The notes under the pieces are model-generated. The model searched no databases. It was not told the origin of the DNA and was given only the letters and a program-made list of their open reading frames with translations. The translations under genes and the position numbers were made by a program. A stretch of DNA of 64,000 nt, taken from positions 1 through 64,000 of the forward strand of contig CAVYON010000004.1 of the NCBI GenBank assembly GCA_963770035.1, given 5' to 3'. Origin of the DNA: Roseiarcus sp963770035. Lineage in GTDB: Bacteria > Pseudomonadota > Alphaproteobacteria > Rhizobiales > Beijerinckiaceae. Shown one piece after another: positions 10,879 through 20,193 of this stretch (position 1 is its first letter; each line of letters opens with the position of its first letter).

Positions 10879-11343
10879 TGGCGCTTCTCGTTCGACGAGA
10901 TCGTCACGAAGACGCGTGATCAGGGCCAAAAGCCTGTCGTAGCCGCTCGCGCCGAGGGGGAAAATTCGAGGATGCGGCGAGGGTCGCGGCCTCACAGCCA
11001 TGTTCAGCCCTGTGCGTGAGACCGGAACATCTCCTTTGGCGCTCCTTTCCCGTACCGAGACGGACGGGGAACGGCTCCCTTCCAGATGGCGCTTGCAACG
11101 ACGACCATCTTGGCACGCTTGATGCCGTTGGGGCCCGTCCACCCAATCAGCAAGGGGCCGGATATGGCGCGTTCGCCGGGCCATCGCGGAATGGCCGCTG
11201 CTTGCGTACTCCTGCCGTTCCGTCGAGCGGGCGAGGAACGTAGGGCGGCGCGCCGCGGGAACGTCCGCCACGCGCCCTCCTTTGGCAACCGTCGCCCCCG
11301 TGCTAGGCTCGGCCCCGTCCCCGCAAGACGCTTCGGGTGAGCC
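10879..11343. other. Intergenic between RDD gene and yqgE
   Basis: 465 bases of high-GC sequence. It must hold the yqgE promoter, but no convincing -35/-10 pair is visible. No gene is supported. Confidence 0.4.
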
Positions 11344-11970
11344 ATGTCCGCGATTGCTCGTCTGGGCCTCGTCGTTGCAGCCTTCGTCCTGCAGACCGCA
11401 TTCCTCAAAGCGGCGTTGCCGACCGCGCCGGAAGACGCGCCCGCCCGCGCCTCGCTCGCCGGCCAGTTCCTGGTCGCCGCGCCCGAAATGAGCGATCCGC
11501 GCTTCGAGCAGACGGTCATCCTGATCGTCGAGGACGATGCGACCGGCGCCCTCGGAATTGTCGTCAACCGGCCGGTCGGCGAGCAACCCCTCGCGAGCCT
11601 TCTCGACGCAGTCGGGGAAAAGAGCGCCGGCGTCGGGGGCAGCGTGCGCGTTTTTGCAGGCGGGCCAGTCCAGCCGGAAGTCGGCTTCGTCGTCCACAGC
11701 GCTGAGTATAAGCGAACGCACACAATCGCCGTCAACGATCGCCTGTCGGTGACGTCGAACGTCACGATCTTGCGCGACATCGCCGCAAAGAGCGGACCCG
11801 CCAAGACCCTGGTGGCCTTCGGCTACGCCGGCTGGGGACCGCAGCAACTCGACAAGGAGATCGAAGCCGGGGCCTGGGCGACCGCGGAGGCTGATCCGAC
11901 CTTAGTGTTCGATGCGGACCGCGACACGCTCTGGGACAACGTCTGGGCCCGTCGCACCGAGCATCTGTGA
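11344..11970 (+). CDS. YqgE/AlgH (DUF179) family protein with N-terminal hydrophobic extension
   Basis: 208 residues. The DUF179 fold starts near residue 39 (LAGQFLVAAPEMSDPRFEQ) and includes GALGIVVNRP, VFAGGPVQ and the C-terminal FGYAGWGPQQLDKEI block typical of the family. The molecular role of YqgE/AlgH is not established. The ATG at 11344 adds about 38 residues, including ARLGLVVAAFVLQTAFL, which resembles a signal peptide or anchor; most family members start close to the GQFLVA segment and are cytosolic. The extension is the same in both arms, and no better start lies between. The gene stands alone, facing the minus-strand sox genes. Confidence 0.85.
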   Translation: MSAIARLGLVVAAFVLQTAFLKAALPTAPEDAPARASLAGQFLVAAPEMSDPRFEQTVILIVEDDATGALGIVVNRPVGEQPLASLLDAVGEKSAGVGGSVRVFAGGPVQPEVGFVVHSAEYKRTHTIAVNDRLSVTSNVTILRDIAAKSGPAKTLVAFGYAGWGPQQLDKEIEAGAWATAEADPTLVFDADRDTLWDNVWARRTEHL

Positions 11971-12487
11971 GGGCGTGGCGCTGTCCGAACGCGAGGCGGC
12001 GCTTCGCCGATGAGGCGATTGCCGTTGGAAGCGCGCGTCCCTTCTCCCACTCGTGTCGCAGGGCAGGGAGAGGTTAGGACGAGGGGCGAGGCGAGCGTCC
12101 GCGGCCAATCGCCAAGTCCGCTCACCCTGGCCCTCGAGGCTCGGCGCTCTCCCGGTGACAAATGCTTTTTTAAACTCAAATTCTGTGCTATGGTTATTCT
12201 GTCGGGCAATGAGGCTGCGTCAGGCCGGCAAGTGAGGACGGCATGGACGAGGAAAGGCGGGACGGCGCCATTCAGCCGCGCGGGACAGGGCCGCGACGGA
12301 CAGGGGTTCGCCTGCAGGATTTTTCCGTTTCACTCGCCCGTAACCCATTGATAAGCCCCGATTTGCGGAAATTTTTTGCAACTTTTGGAAAGAAATGGAA
12401 ATTCTTTGAAGCCCTTGCGGAAAGAAATTGAAGCTTTTGGAAGTCTTCGGAAGGAAACTGAAATCGCCCAGCCGGGCGCGTTCCCCC
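11971..12487. other. Intergenic between yqgE and soxG
   Basis: The 3' ends of yqgE and soxG converge here. It contains an AT-rich, promoter-like stretch (12165-12205) and tandem GGAAA-type repeats at 12365-12465. A 62-codon open frame at 12243-12431 is conserved between the arms, but the arms are not independent, so it is not called a gene. Confidence 0.5.
12365..12465. repeat. Degenerate GGAAA-phased purine repeats
   Basis: On the + strand the blocks GGAAATTTTTTGC, GGAAAGAAATGGAAATTC, CGGAAAGAAATTGAAGC and CGGAAGGAAACTGAAATC follow each other. The stretch is AT-rich within GC-rich surroundings and lies just beyond the soxG terminator. Read in frame it gives repeats like LRKEIEAFG, but no start codon or RBS supports a gene. 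Mirror copy at about 4928-5025. Confidence 0.6.
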
Positions 12488-12525
12488 AAAAAGGGCGTCC
12501 GCCAGGACGTCCGTCTGTCGACGGG
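12488..12525 (-). terminator. Rho-independent terminator after soxG; REP-like hairpin pair
   Basis: Read on the minus strand: CCCGTC-gaca-GACGG, then GGACGTCC-tggc-GGACGCCC, then TTTTT (12492-12488). It abuts the soxG stop. Its core 12493-12525 recurs at 36643-36675 with 30 of 33 bases the same, so it is a dispersed repeat used as a terminator here. Confidence 0.75.
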
Positions 12526-13029
12526 CTATGACGCCCCGTCGAGCCAGGTCAGCAGCGCCTCGAGCCACGGCCGCTCGACATGCAGGCGGAAACCCGCTTG
12601 GGTGCGGGCCAGCAGGCAGCGCAGGCCGGCGAACAGGAGGGCCGCCGACGGCGAGCCCGCCCAAAGGTCGGCAGCCGTCGCCTGCATCAGGACGAGCGGC
12701 GCCTGCGCTCCCTTGACGTCGAGCGCGACCCAACCGTCGTCGACCGGGGTCGCCGCCCAGCCCTCGCGCCAGCCCTCGGCGGCGCGGATCGGGGCCGGCG
12801 TCACCAACAGCGCCTTGTCTGGCGCGATGCGCAGCGCATAGGCCCATCCGGGCGCGGGCCCGTAGAGGCCGACGAAGGGCGCTCCCGGCGCAAGCTCGGC
12901 GAGCGCCGCGGCGAGGTCGCCCGAGATCAGCGTCTGGCCGATCCGGCTGCGCGCCCGCGCCGTGAGGCCGGGCCTGGCGATCAGCGCGCCCTTGGCGCCG
13001 CGCGCCGGCGTCCAGTCCGTCTCACGCAT
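12526..13029 (-). CDS. soxG: Sarcosine oxidase gamma subunit
   Basis: 167 residues, the smallest catalytic-complex partner of heterotetrameric sarcosine oxidase (SoxBDAG), which oxidises sarcosine to glycine and passes the one-carbon unit to tetrahydrofolate. Recognisable blocks are ARSRIGQTLISGDLAAALA, GPAPGWAYALRIAPDKALLV and the C-terminal VERPWLEALLTWL. The ATG at 13029 lies inside the last codons of soxA (eight-base overlap), so translation is coupled. It is the last gene of the soxDAG unit and is followed at once by a terminator. The right-arm copy is intact. Confidence 0.9.
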   Translation of the reverse strand: MRETDWTPARGAKGALIARPGLTARARSRIGQTLISGDLAAALAELAPGAPFVGLYGPAPGWAYALRIAPDKALLVTPAPIRAAEGWREGWAATPVDDGWVALDVKGAQAPLVLMQATAADLWAGSPSAALLFAGLRCLLARTQAGFRLHVERPWLEALLTWLDGAS

Positions 13030-15869
13030 GAAGCCGCTTCCCCTCCGGGTCGAGCGCGGCGACCGGGGCGATGCGGAGGCGTCGCTCGGCCCCAAGGTGA
13101 TAGACGCCGAGCGACTGGCCCATCCGCGCAACGCCGTCGGCGACCAGGCCAAGCGCGATCGGGCGCTCGAGCGTCGGGCTCCAGTAGCTCGACGTGACGT
13201 AGCCGAGCGAGCGGCGCCCTTGCCCGTCCCCTCGATCACATGCGCGCCGGTCGGCAGCGGCGGCTCGCCGCGTTCGACCTCGAGCCCGACGAGCTGCTTG
13301 CGGCCCCGGTCCTCGGCGACCGCCATGACCAGCGAGCGCTTGCCGACGTACTCGTCCTTGCGCTGGGCGCGCGGGGCCGCTGGCGCCCAGGTCGTGCGGC
13401 ATGGTCGTCCCATCGGTGTCCTTGCCGACAATGACGTAACCCTTCTCCGCCCTGAGGATCATCAGCGCCTCCGAGCCCAGAAAGCCGCCGCCAAGGGCCG
13501 GCAGCGCCGCGACGATCCTCGCCCGCAGGGCGCCCGCCTTGGAAACCGGGATCGAGAGCTCGTAAGAGCGGTCGCCGGTGAAGCTCACGCGCGCGATCCT
13601 GAGCGGCGCCCCTTCGAAGGCGCCCGCGGCGAATCCCATGTGCGGCAGGCCCTCGTCGTCGAGCGCGAGCCCGAGGCCCAGCGCGGCGACGCAGTCGCGA
13701 GCGAGCGGGCCGGTCAGTGTCAGCGTCGCCCACTGGGCGGTGGTATCGTGGACCACGACGCGGCGCGGATCGAACCGGTCCTGCCGCCAGAGTTCGAGCC
13801 GCATGACGACCGCGTCGGTGTGGCCGGAGGAGCACGAGACGAGGAACCGGTCGTCGGCGAGCCGCAGGGTCACGCCGTCGTCGAATACGATCCCGGTCTC
13901 GGACAGGATGAAGCCGTAGCGGATTCGCCCGGGCTTTAGGGTCGAGAGCCGGTTGTAGCTGTGGAAGTCGACCAGCTTCGCCGCGTCCGGACCGATCACC
14001 TCGATCTTGCCGAGCGAGGAGCCGTCAAACAGGGCGACCGTCTCGCGGGCGCGCCTGGCCTCGCGCTGGATCGTGCGATCGGGATCGTCCGCGCCGTACC
14101 AGGCGGGCCGGAGCCAGCCGCCGTATTCGCGCATCTGGGCGCCGTCGGCGCGGTGCTCGGCTTCGAGCGGGAGCCGCTTCAGCGGGTTCATCAGCTCGCC
14201 GCGCCGCCGTCCGCCGATCACGGTCATCGGCACAGGTACGAAGGGCGGGCGGTACGTGGTCGTTCCGGTCTCGTCGATCGTGCGGCCGGTGAGGGCGGCC
14301 ATGGCCGCCAGGCCGTTGACGTTCGACGTCTTGCCCTGGTCGGTCGCCATGCCGAGCGTGGTGTAGCGCTTCAGATGCTCGACCGAGACGTAACCCTCGC
14401 GGCCGGCCAGGACCACGTCTTTCAGCGTCATGTCGCTCTGGAAGTCGATCCAGCGCCGCCCCGGCGCGTCGGGCTTCGGCCAGGCGGGCGCGATGCGATA
14501 GACCCCGGGTGGCGCATTGGGCGCGGGGCCTTGGCCGCCGCCCGCAGCGTGGCCTTGCCGTAACGCCTCGTCGAGCGTGAACGCGCCGTTGGCGGCGCCG
14601 GCGACCGTCACCCCCTCGACCTCGGCCGCGGGCACGAGCGCGGCGAGGCGTTCGTCGTAGCGGAGCTTGCCGCGCGCCTGCTGGTAGAGGTGCACGGTCG
14701 GCGTCCAGCCGCCGGAGAGGAGCAGCGCGTCGAACGGAAGCGTCGCGCCGCCAGCCTTAACGCCCGTGACGCCCGAGCGGCCGGCAATGGCCTCGACCTC
14801 GACGCCGTAGAGGACTTCTGAGCGTCGACTTGGGCCCATCGACCCGTGTGTCGAGGATCTCGACCATGGCGCCAGCCTCCGCCAGCGCTTCCGCTGCGGG
14901 ATAGGCGCTGTCGTTGTTGGTCGCCACCGCGATCCGTCGGCCGACCAGCACGGCGAAGCGGCGAAGGTAGGCGAGCGCTGCGTCGGCCGACATCACGCCC
15001 GGCCGGTCGTTGTCGGGCACGATGAGCGGCCGCTCGATCGCGCCCGCGGCGACAACAATCCGTTTCGGGCGGATGCGCCAGAGGGCGTCCGGCAGGGGCG
15101 CGCGCCGCTCCCAGGCGCAGACGAGATTGTGATCGTAGACGCCGAAGGCCGTGGTCCTCGTCATCACCCGGCCGCCGTTCGCCGCAAGCAACGCTCGGAC
15201 GCTCTCGGCCCACGCGCGTCCGTCGCCGCCCTCGATCGTCCCGCCGCGGTGGACGAGTTGGCCGCCGAGGTCAGCGTGGTCGTCGATCAGGACGACGGCC
15301 TCGCCTGCGCGCGCCGCGGCCGCCGCCGCCGCCAGTCCCGCTGGGCCGGCGCCGACGATCAGGCAGTCGCAATGGGCGTTGAACTGCTGGCTTTCGGCAG
15401 GCGGACAATTGCGCGGGTCGACCACGCCGAGACCGGCCATGGCGCGGACGATCGGCTCGAACGTCTCCCAGCGCGGCCAGAGGAAGGTCTTGTAGTAGAA
15501 GCCCGAAGGCATGAAGCGCGAGGCGGCGTCGATGAGGGCTGAGCGATCCTCGGCCGCAGTCGGCGCGGCGTTGACCGATCGGACCGCAAGATCGTTCTCG
15601 AGCGGCTCGACGGTCGCGCGCAGGTTCGGCGTCGTCAGCCCCGCCCGCGTCACGTCGACGATGGCGTTCGGCTCCTCGGTCCAGGCGCCCCAGACGCCGC
15701 GCGGCCGGTGATACTTGAAGCTGCGGCCGACGATCCGCACGCCGTTGGCGAGAAGCGCCGACGCGATGCTGTCGCCGGCCAAGCCCAGGTAGGGCTTGCC
15801 GTCGAAACTGAAGGCGAGCGGCCGGCCGCGATCGACTTGCCCACCGTCCGGGAGACGAAAACCGCTCAC
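13022..15869 (-). CDS. soxA: Sarcosine oxidase alpha subunit (frameshifted in this arm)
   Basis: About 949 residues after correction, the usual size. In order: an N-terminal ferredoxin-like region (FRLPDGG, SFKYHRPRGVWGAW); a dinucleotide-binding fold (LIVGAGPAGLAAAAAA, near residue 135); a second oxidoreductase segment; and, from about residue 560, a folate-binding GcvT/aminomethyltransferase domain (MREYGGWLRPAWYG, SYELSIPVSKAGALRARI). The GTG start overlaps the soxD stop (GTGA). An extra base near 14816 breaks the frame, and a +1/-1 pair near 13385 and 13215 garbles about 55 residues; the left arm reads correctly at all of these. The frames are therefore very probably real and the shifts sequencing errors. 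Confidence 0.92.
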
Positions 15870-16123
15870 GGCGTCCGTCTCAGCGGCTCGCTCGAGAGAA
15901 CCGCGTTGGTCGCCGTGTCGCGGGTCATGGCGAACATGTCCATGCAGGTCAGGTGCAGCCAGATCTCACGGGCTTCGCCCTTGGGGTTGGCGTTGACATA
16001 GAGGTAGTCGGCCCAGGCGGCGTCGCCGACCGTCTCGGCCGGCTCGGGGCGCGCCTTCGGCTCGCCGACGTAACTGAACTCGGTCTCGTCGCGCGGACCG
16101 CAGAAGGGGCAAGGAAACAGCAT
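15866..16123 (-). CDS. soxD: Sarcosine oxidase delta subunit
   Basis: 85 residues, normal for SoxD, the small zinc-binding subunit. Visible ligands are Cys-5 and Cys-8 of CPFCG and the HLTC pair near residue 60, followed by MDMFAMTRDTATNAV. It assembles with SoxA, SoxB and SoxG. The stop overlaps the soxA GTG by three bases. The ATG at 16123 was chosen over an in-frame ACC-ATT upstream because the SoxD family begins directly before the CPFCG motif. In most genomes soxB lies immediately upstream; here a GH127 gene does. Confidence 0.92.
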   Translation of the reverse strand: MLFPCPFCGPRDETEFSYVGEPKARPEPAETVGDAAWADYLYVNANPKGEAREIWLHLTCMDMFAMTRDTATNAVLSSEPLRRTP

Positions 16124-16252
16124 GGGGAGCCCAATGGTCAAAACCCAGACCGGTGCTTTACGCCAGCCGCAGATTGGCGCAAAGGGCGTCCGTCACCGTC
16201 CGCTCCTCCAATGCGCCGGCAGGCCCGGGCGCCGACCATGGCGCGTCGAGGC

Positions 16253-18164
16253 TCATTCGACCGCCTCCGCGAGCCAGACCTGCATCGAGCCCGGCTCGCG
16301 GTTGGCCCACAGGAAATAGGGAAGGGCGGTTAGCGGCGCGTCGCGGGCGGCCGGCGGCGCCGGGGAATAGAGCCGGCCTTCGTCGTCGCCGGGAACGAGG
16401 CGCTTGGCCTCGGCCGTCAGGGTCATCGTCCCGCCGAAGAGGTCGCCCCGCCAGGCCGCATCGATGGCGCGCCGTGCGCGGCAGGGTCAGGCTCTGGACC
16501 GGGGCGCCCGGATTGTCGGCCTCTTCCACGCAATAGATCAGCGGGCCGCGCCTCAGCGCCACGCGTCCGACGTCCATGCGGACGCGCGGGTGCGCATGGA
16601 GCCGCTCGGCCGGCATAGGCAAGTGGAGCGCGACGGCGTCCCCCTTCGTCCAGGCGCGATGGATCGTGGCGTAGCCGCGCTCGACGAGAAGCGCGGCCGG
16701 CTGGCCGTTAACCGTCGCCGTCGCGCCCTCGCTCCAGCCCGGGACGCGCAGCTTCAGATCAAAGGCGACCGGCGTCTCCGGGTCGATCTCGATGGCGATG
16801 TCTCCGGCCCAAGGGTAGTCGCTTCTCTCGCGCACCGCGATATCGACGCCGCCGATGGTCGCTTTCGTCTCGAAGCCGCCGTAGAGGTGAAAGGCGACGC
16901 CCGTGTCGCCCTTCGACAGCGCGTAGCCCGCTACCGAGGCGACGAGGCGCGCAACGTTCATCGTGCAGCACGGACAGACGTGCCAGGCCCAGCGCCGGTG
17001 CTGGCCGCGGCTCTCGAGCGGGTTGGCGTAGAAATAGTGGGTTCCTTCGCGCGAGAGGCCGGTCAGCGCGCCGTTATAGAGCGCGAGCTCCATCACGTCG
17101 GCGTAGCGGCCGTCGAGGTCGAGGTGCAGCATGCGCTGAGCCCAGAAGACGAGCGCGACCGAGGCGCAGGTCTCGGCGTAAGCCGTCTCATTCGGCAGGT
17201 CGTAAGGCTCGGTGAAACCCTCGTTCGACGCGTCGGGCCCCAGCCCGCCCGTCACATACATCTGGGCCGTCGTGACGTCGCGCCACAGCGCCTCGCAAGC
17301 CTGCTTCAGGCTCTCGTCGCTCCGCTCGAAGGCGAGGTCCGCCATCGCCGAGGCCATGTACATGCCGCGGACCGCGTGGCCGACCATCCGGGTCTGCTGG
17401 CGCACGGGGACGTGCGACTGGTTGTACTCGTAGGTCTTGGCCCAGTAGTTGGCCGGATCGTCGCCGCGCGCCAGCGCCTCCAGGGTGAAATAGTGCGGCT
17501 CGCGTCCCCGCTCGTCGATGAAGTAAGAGGAGAGTTCGAGCCGCCGCTTGTCGCCGGTCAGGCGGTAGAGCTTGACCAGCGCGAGCTCGATCTCCTGATG
17601 CCCGGGATAGCCGCGCTTCTGGCCTGCTCCCGTCCCGAAGGTCGCCGCGATATGGTCCATATAGCGCTCCATCACGTCGAGCAGCCTGCGCTTGCCGGTC
17701 GCGCGAAAATAGGCGACCGCGCCTTCGAGCAGGTGGCCGGCGTTGTAGAGCTCGTGGTTGTCGCGCAGGTTGGTCCAGCGATTTTCGGGCTCGCGCTCGC
17801 TGTACCAGCAGTTGAGGTAGCCGTCGGGCGCTTGCGCCTTTTCGAGATCGTCGACGATGGCGTCTACCTTCGCCTCGATGTCGGCGACACGCCGGTGCCC
17901 GAGCGCGTAGCTCGCGGCTTCGATCCATTTGCCGACATCCGAGTCCCAGAACACCTGCATGGTGAAGTTGTGGCCGTTGCGAGGAATCTTGAGCGGGGGA
18001 ACCGGCTTCGGCAGCTTCAGCGACTCGAGAATGCCGGCTTCCTCGAGCTTAGCGTGCTGGCTCGGGATCGTGCGGGTCAGCACCGTTTCGAGCCGTTCGC
18101 GCCAGAACGGGCCGGCGATCGTCACGTCGGCGAAAGGAATGGGCGCATAGCTCGATCGGCTCAT
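16253..18164 (-). CDS. GH127 family beta-L-arabinofuranosidase (frameshift near 16465)
   Basis: About 636 residues after correction, matching GH127 enzymes, which release L-arabinofuranose from arabino-oligosaccharides. The zinc/nucleophile residues known in the family are present: a Glu and Cys in ETCASVAL (near 330) and the adjacent Cys pair in CPCCTMN (near 397-400). There is no signal peptide, so it is cytosolic and acts on imported sugars. An extra base near 16465 shifts the last 70 residues; with the left-arm sequence the end reads YFLWANREPGSMQVWLAEAVE, stopping at 16253. RBS AAAGGAG precedes the ATG. It follows the lacI-type gene in the same direction. Confidence 0.9.
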
Positions 18165-18203
18165 ATTCGTTCTCCTTTGTCACTCCCGAGCCGGGCTCCG
18201 GCC

Positions 18204-18259
18204 CTGTAGGGCGCGGTCGCTGACCGCGCCCCGGCCGGGTCAGCGACCCGGCCCTACAG
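18204..18259. repeat. Three-way-junction palindrome between GH127 and lacI-type gene
   Basis: Outer stem CTGTAGGGC (18204-18212) with GCCCTACAG (18251-18259). Inside are two hairpins, GCGCGGTC-gct-GACCGCGC and CCGGGTC-agc-GACCCGG. The TAG stop of the regulator (18254-18256) lies in the outer stem. It resembles a REP/BIME-type element and could end or attenuate transcription between regulator and GH127. There is no T-run. Confidence 0.7.
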
Positions 18260-19318
18260 TGCCGCGCCGCAGGTTTCCCGCACGACCAGCGAGCAGGGCA
18301 GCCGCTTGACGCCGCCGAGCTTGCGGCCAGCCATCATCTGAAGCAGCGAATCGCCCGCCTCTGTCCCGAGCGCATCGAGGTTCATGTCGACGCTAGTCAG
18401 CGGCGGCCGCGCGCCTGACGTCATAACTTCCCAGTTGTCGAAGCCGACCACCGCCACCTCCGCGGGAACCGAGAGCCCGATCTCGCGCAGCGCGTCGAGC
18501 GCCCCACGCGCGATCTGGTCACTGCCGCAAAACAGCGCGTCTGGCGCCGCGTCGCCTTTTGCGAAGAGATCGCGAACCGCCTCGCGCCCCCAGTCCTCCG
18601 ACCAGAAACCGGGTCGATAGGCGCCGTCCGGCGGGGCGAGGCCGGCGGACGCCAACCCCGCGCGAAAGCCTTTCTCGCGCAGCCGCACCGCCTCGAAACG
18701 TTCGGGGCCGGTGATATGAGCGATGCGCTTGCGGCCGACCCGGACGAGATGCTCGACCGCAAGCCTCGCCCCGCCTTCGTCATCGGGGAGAAGGCAAAGC
18801 GCGTCCGGGCTCTCGACCCGGGAGAAGGCGTAGACCACCGGCAGTCCGCGCGCCGCGGGCTCGATCGGCTCGCGGCGGTCGGCGCGGCGCGCTGTGACGA
18901 CGAGGCCGTCGACGCGCTTGCGCAGCAGTTGATCGATGTGGCGCCGCTCGCGCGCCGGGTCGTCGGTGGCGTTGCACATGAAGACGGCGATCCCGTCGTC
19001 GAACAGGCGCCGTTCGAGCGCCGCGACGATCGGAAAGGTGAAACGGCCATAAGGGTCGTTCGACAGGATGCCGACCGTCATCGAACGGGCGCGATGCAGG
19101 CTCTGGGCCAGGTTGTTGGGCCGGTAGTCGATCTCTGCTGCGATCCGCAGCACCTTGGCCCGCGTCTCCTCCTTCAGCCGGCCGTTGGCGTTGAGCGCCT
19201 TCGACACCGTGCCGATCGACACGCCGGCGAGGCGCGCGACATCGCGGATCGTGCGCGCGGCGGGCGCCGGAGGGGCCTCGTCGGTCCCAGGACGGTCGTC
19301 GCCGGCGCGGTCGTTCAT
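18254..19318 (-). CDS. LacI-family transcriptional regulator of the sugar operon
   Basis: 354 residues. The N-terminal HTH (IRDVARLAGVSIGTVSKALN, about 23-42) and hinge (LAQSLHRARSMTVGIL) are followed by a periplasmic-binding-protein-like ligand domain (GLVVTARRADR, VAVVGFDNWEVM). It probably binds the two AAAAGCTTTT operators before the sugar-binding-protein gene and is released by an imported sugar. The ATG at 19318 overlaps the upstream permease stop (ATGA). A longer open frame to 20011 exists but only reads the permease gene out of frame. The regulator is therefore inside the operon it is likely to control. Confidence 0.92.
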   Translation of the reverse strand: MNDRAGDDRPGTDEAPPAPAARTIRDVARLAGVSIGTVSKALNANGRLKEETRAKVLRIAAEIDYRPNNLAQSLHRARSMTVGILSNDPYGRFTFPIVAALERRLFDDGIAVFMCNATDDPARERRHIDQLLRKRVDGLVVTARRADRREPIEPAARGLPVVYAFSRVESPDALCLLPDDEGGARLAVEHLVRVGRKRIAHITGPERFEAVRLREKGFRAGLASAGLAPPDGAYRPGFWSEDWGREAVRDLFAKGDAAPDALFCGSDQIARGALDALREIGLSVPAEVAVVGFDNWEVMTSGARPPLTSVDMNLDALGTEAGDSLLQMMAGRKLGGVKRLPCSLVVRETCGAAL

Positions 19319-20193
19319 TTCACGCCGCCCGAAAGCAGCCCGGAGATGTAATAGCGCTGCAGCGCGAGATAGACCGCCAGGCACGGCACGATGGCGATCA
19401 TGATGCTCGCCTGCAGCGCGCCCCAGTCGACCGCGCCATGGTGGCCGATCTGCACGCTGACCAGAAGGATCGGCACGGTGAAGGAGGATTTGCGATTTAT
19501 GAAAATGAGCGCAGCGAGAAACTCGTTCCAGGAGGCGATGAAGGCGAAGAGAGCCACCGTGACGATCGCCGGCAGCGCCAGCGGCAGGAAGATATGGGTG
19601 AGCCGTCGAAAGGCGGAGCAGCCATCGAGCATCGCGGCTTCCTCGATCTCGCGCGGAATGGCCTCGAAACTGTTGCGCATGAGGTAGATCGAGAACGGCA
19701 GCTGCAGGATGGTGTGGACGATCGCCAGACCGACGCGGGTGTTGACCAGCCCAACCTTGGCGAAGTCGAGATAGAGCGGCGTGAGCAGGGCCTGGTACGG
19801 GATCATGATCGGCGCGAGCAGGACGAGGAACGCGATCTCCTTGCCGCGCATGGTGAAACGCGCAAGTCCGTAGCCCGCCGGCGCGGCGAGCGTGATGCAG
19901 GCGACGATGGTGAGGAGGGCGACGGCGCCGGAATTGGCGACATAGGTCGCAAGCCCCGCCTCGTAATTGAACACCTTCAGGTAGTTTTCGAAGCTGAGAG
20001 CGTGCGGCCAATAGTGGGGCGGAACGGCGGAGGCGTCGGCCGGCGTCTTGATCGACGCCAGAAACGACAGCGCAAGCGGCGCGCCCATCAGCACGATCGT
20101 CACGACGCAGGCGACGGCCGCGAGCTGCGACGACGGGGCGACGCGCTTACGCCGCGCGGAAAGAGGCGCCGCGAGGGCGACGGTCCCGGTCAT
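19315..20193 (-). CDS. Sugar ABC transporter permease, MalG-type (CUT1)
   Basis: 292 residues with six predicted membrane segments. The cytoplasmic EAA loop EEAAMLDGCSAFRRL (about residues 190-204) contacts the ATPase. Second permease of a carbohydrate-uptake (CUT1) importer, like MalG/UgpE. It begins at ATG 20193 within ATGA of the preceding permease gene and ends in ATGA with the regulator gene, so the whole unit is translationally coupled. The longer frame extending to 20475 is out of frame with the first permease and not real. Confidence 0.92.
   Translation of the reverse strand: MTGTVALAAPLSARRKRVAPSSQLAAVACVVTIVLMGAPLALSFLASIKTPADASAVPPHYWPHALSFENYLKVFNYEAGLATYVANSGAVALLTIVACITLAAPAGYGLARFTMRGKEIAFLVLLAPIMIPYQALLTPLYLDFAKVGLVNTRVGLAIVHTILQLPFSIYLMRNSFEAIPREIEEAAMLDGCSAFRRLTHIFLPLALPAIVTVALFAFIASWNEFLAALIFINRKSSFTVPILLVSVQIGHHGAVDWGALQASIMIAIVPCLAVYLALQRYYISGLLSGGVK

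Larger units (their letters stand above)
8702..17406. repeat. Right arm of giant inverted repeat
   Basis: Mirror of 1-8681. This arm runs on without a break into unique sequence after 17406, in the middle of the GH127 gene, so it is the arm joined to the chromosome. Its reading frames are better than those of the left arm but not perfect: one-base differences from the left arm break GH127 (near 16465), soxA (near 14816, and a compensating pair near 13385 and 13215) and the RDD gene (near 10373). At each of these the left arm has the frame-keeping sequence. Confidence 0.95.

Noticed and set aside
12243..12431. 62-codon plus-strand ORF (MDEERRDGAIQPRG...)
   Set aside because: It is present in both arms, but they are not independent. 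No RBS or family, and its 3' half is the GGAAA repeat tract.
1..17406. Treating left-arm genes as real paralogues (two sox operons, two yqgE)
   Set aside because: Identity is near complete apart from indels, boundaries cut genes mid-frame, and there is no mobile element; a fold-back copy explains all of it.
16404..18209. 601-codon open frame on the plus strand opposite GH127
   Set aside because: It lies antisense to a clear GH127 gene with catalytic motifs, and its content is that of a high-GC shadow frame.
18254..20011. 585-codon version of the LacI regulator
   Set aside because: The first 230 codons are the permease gene read out of frame; the true start is ATG 19318.
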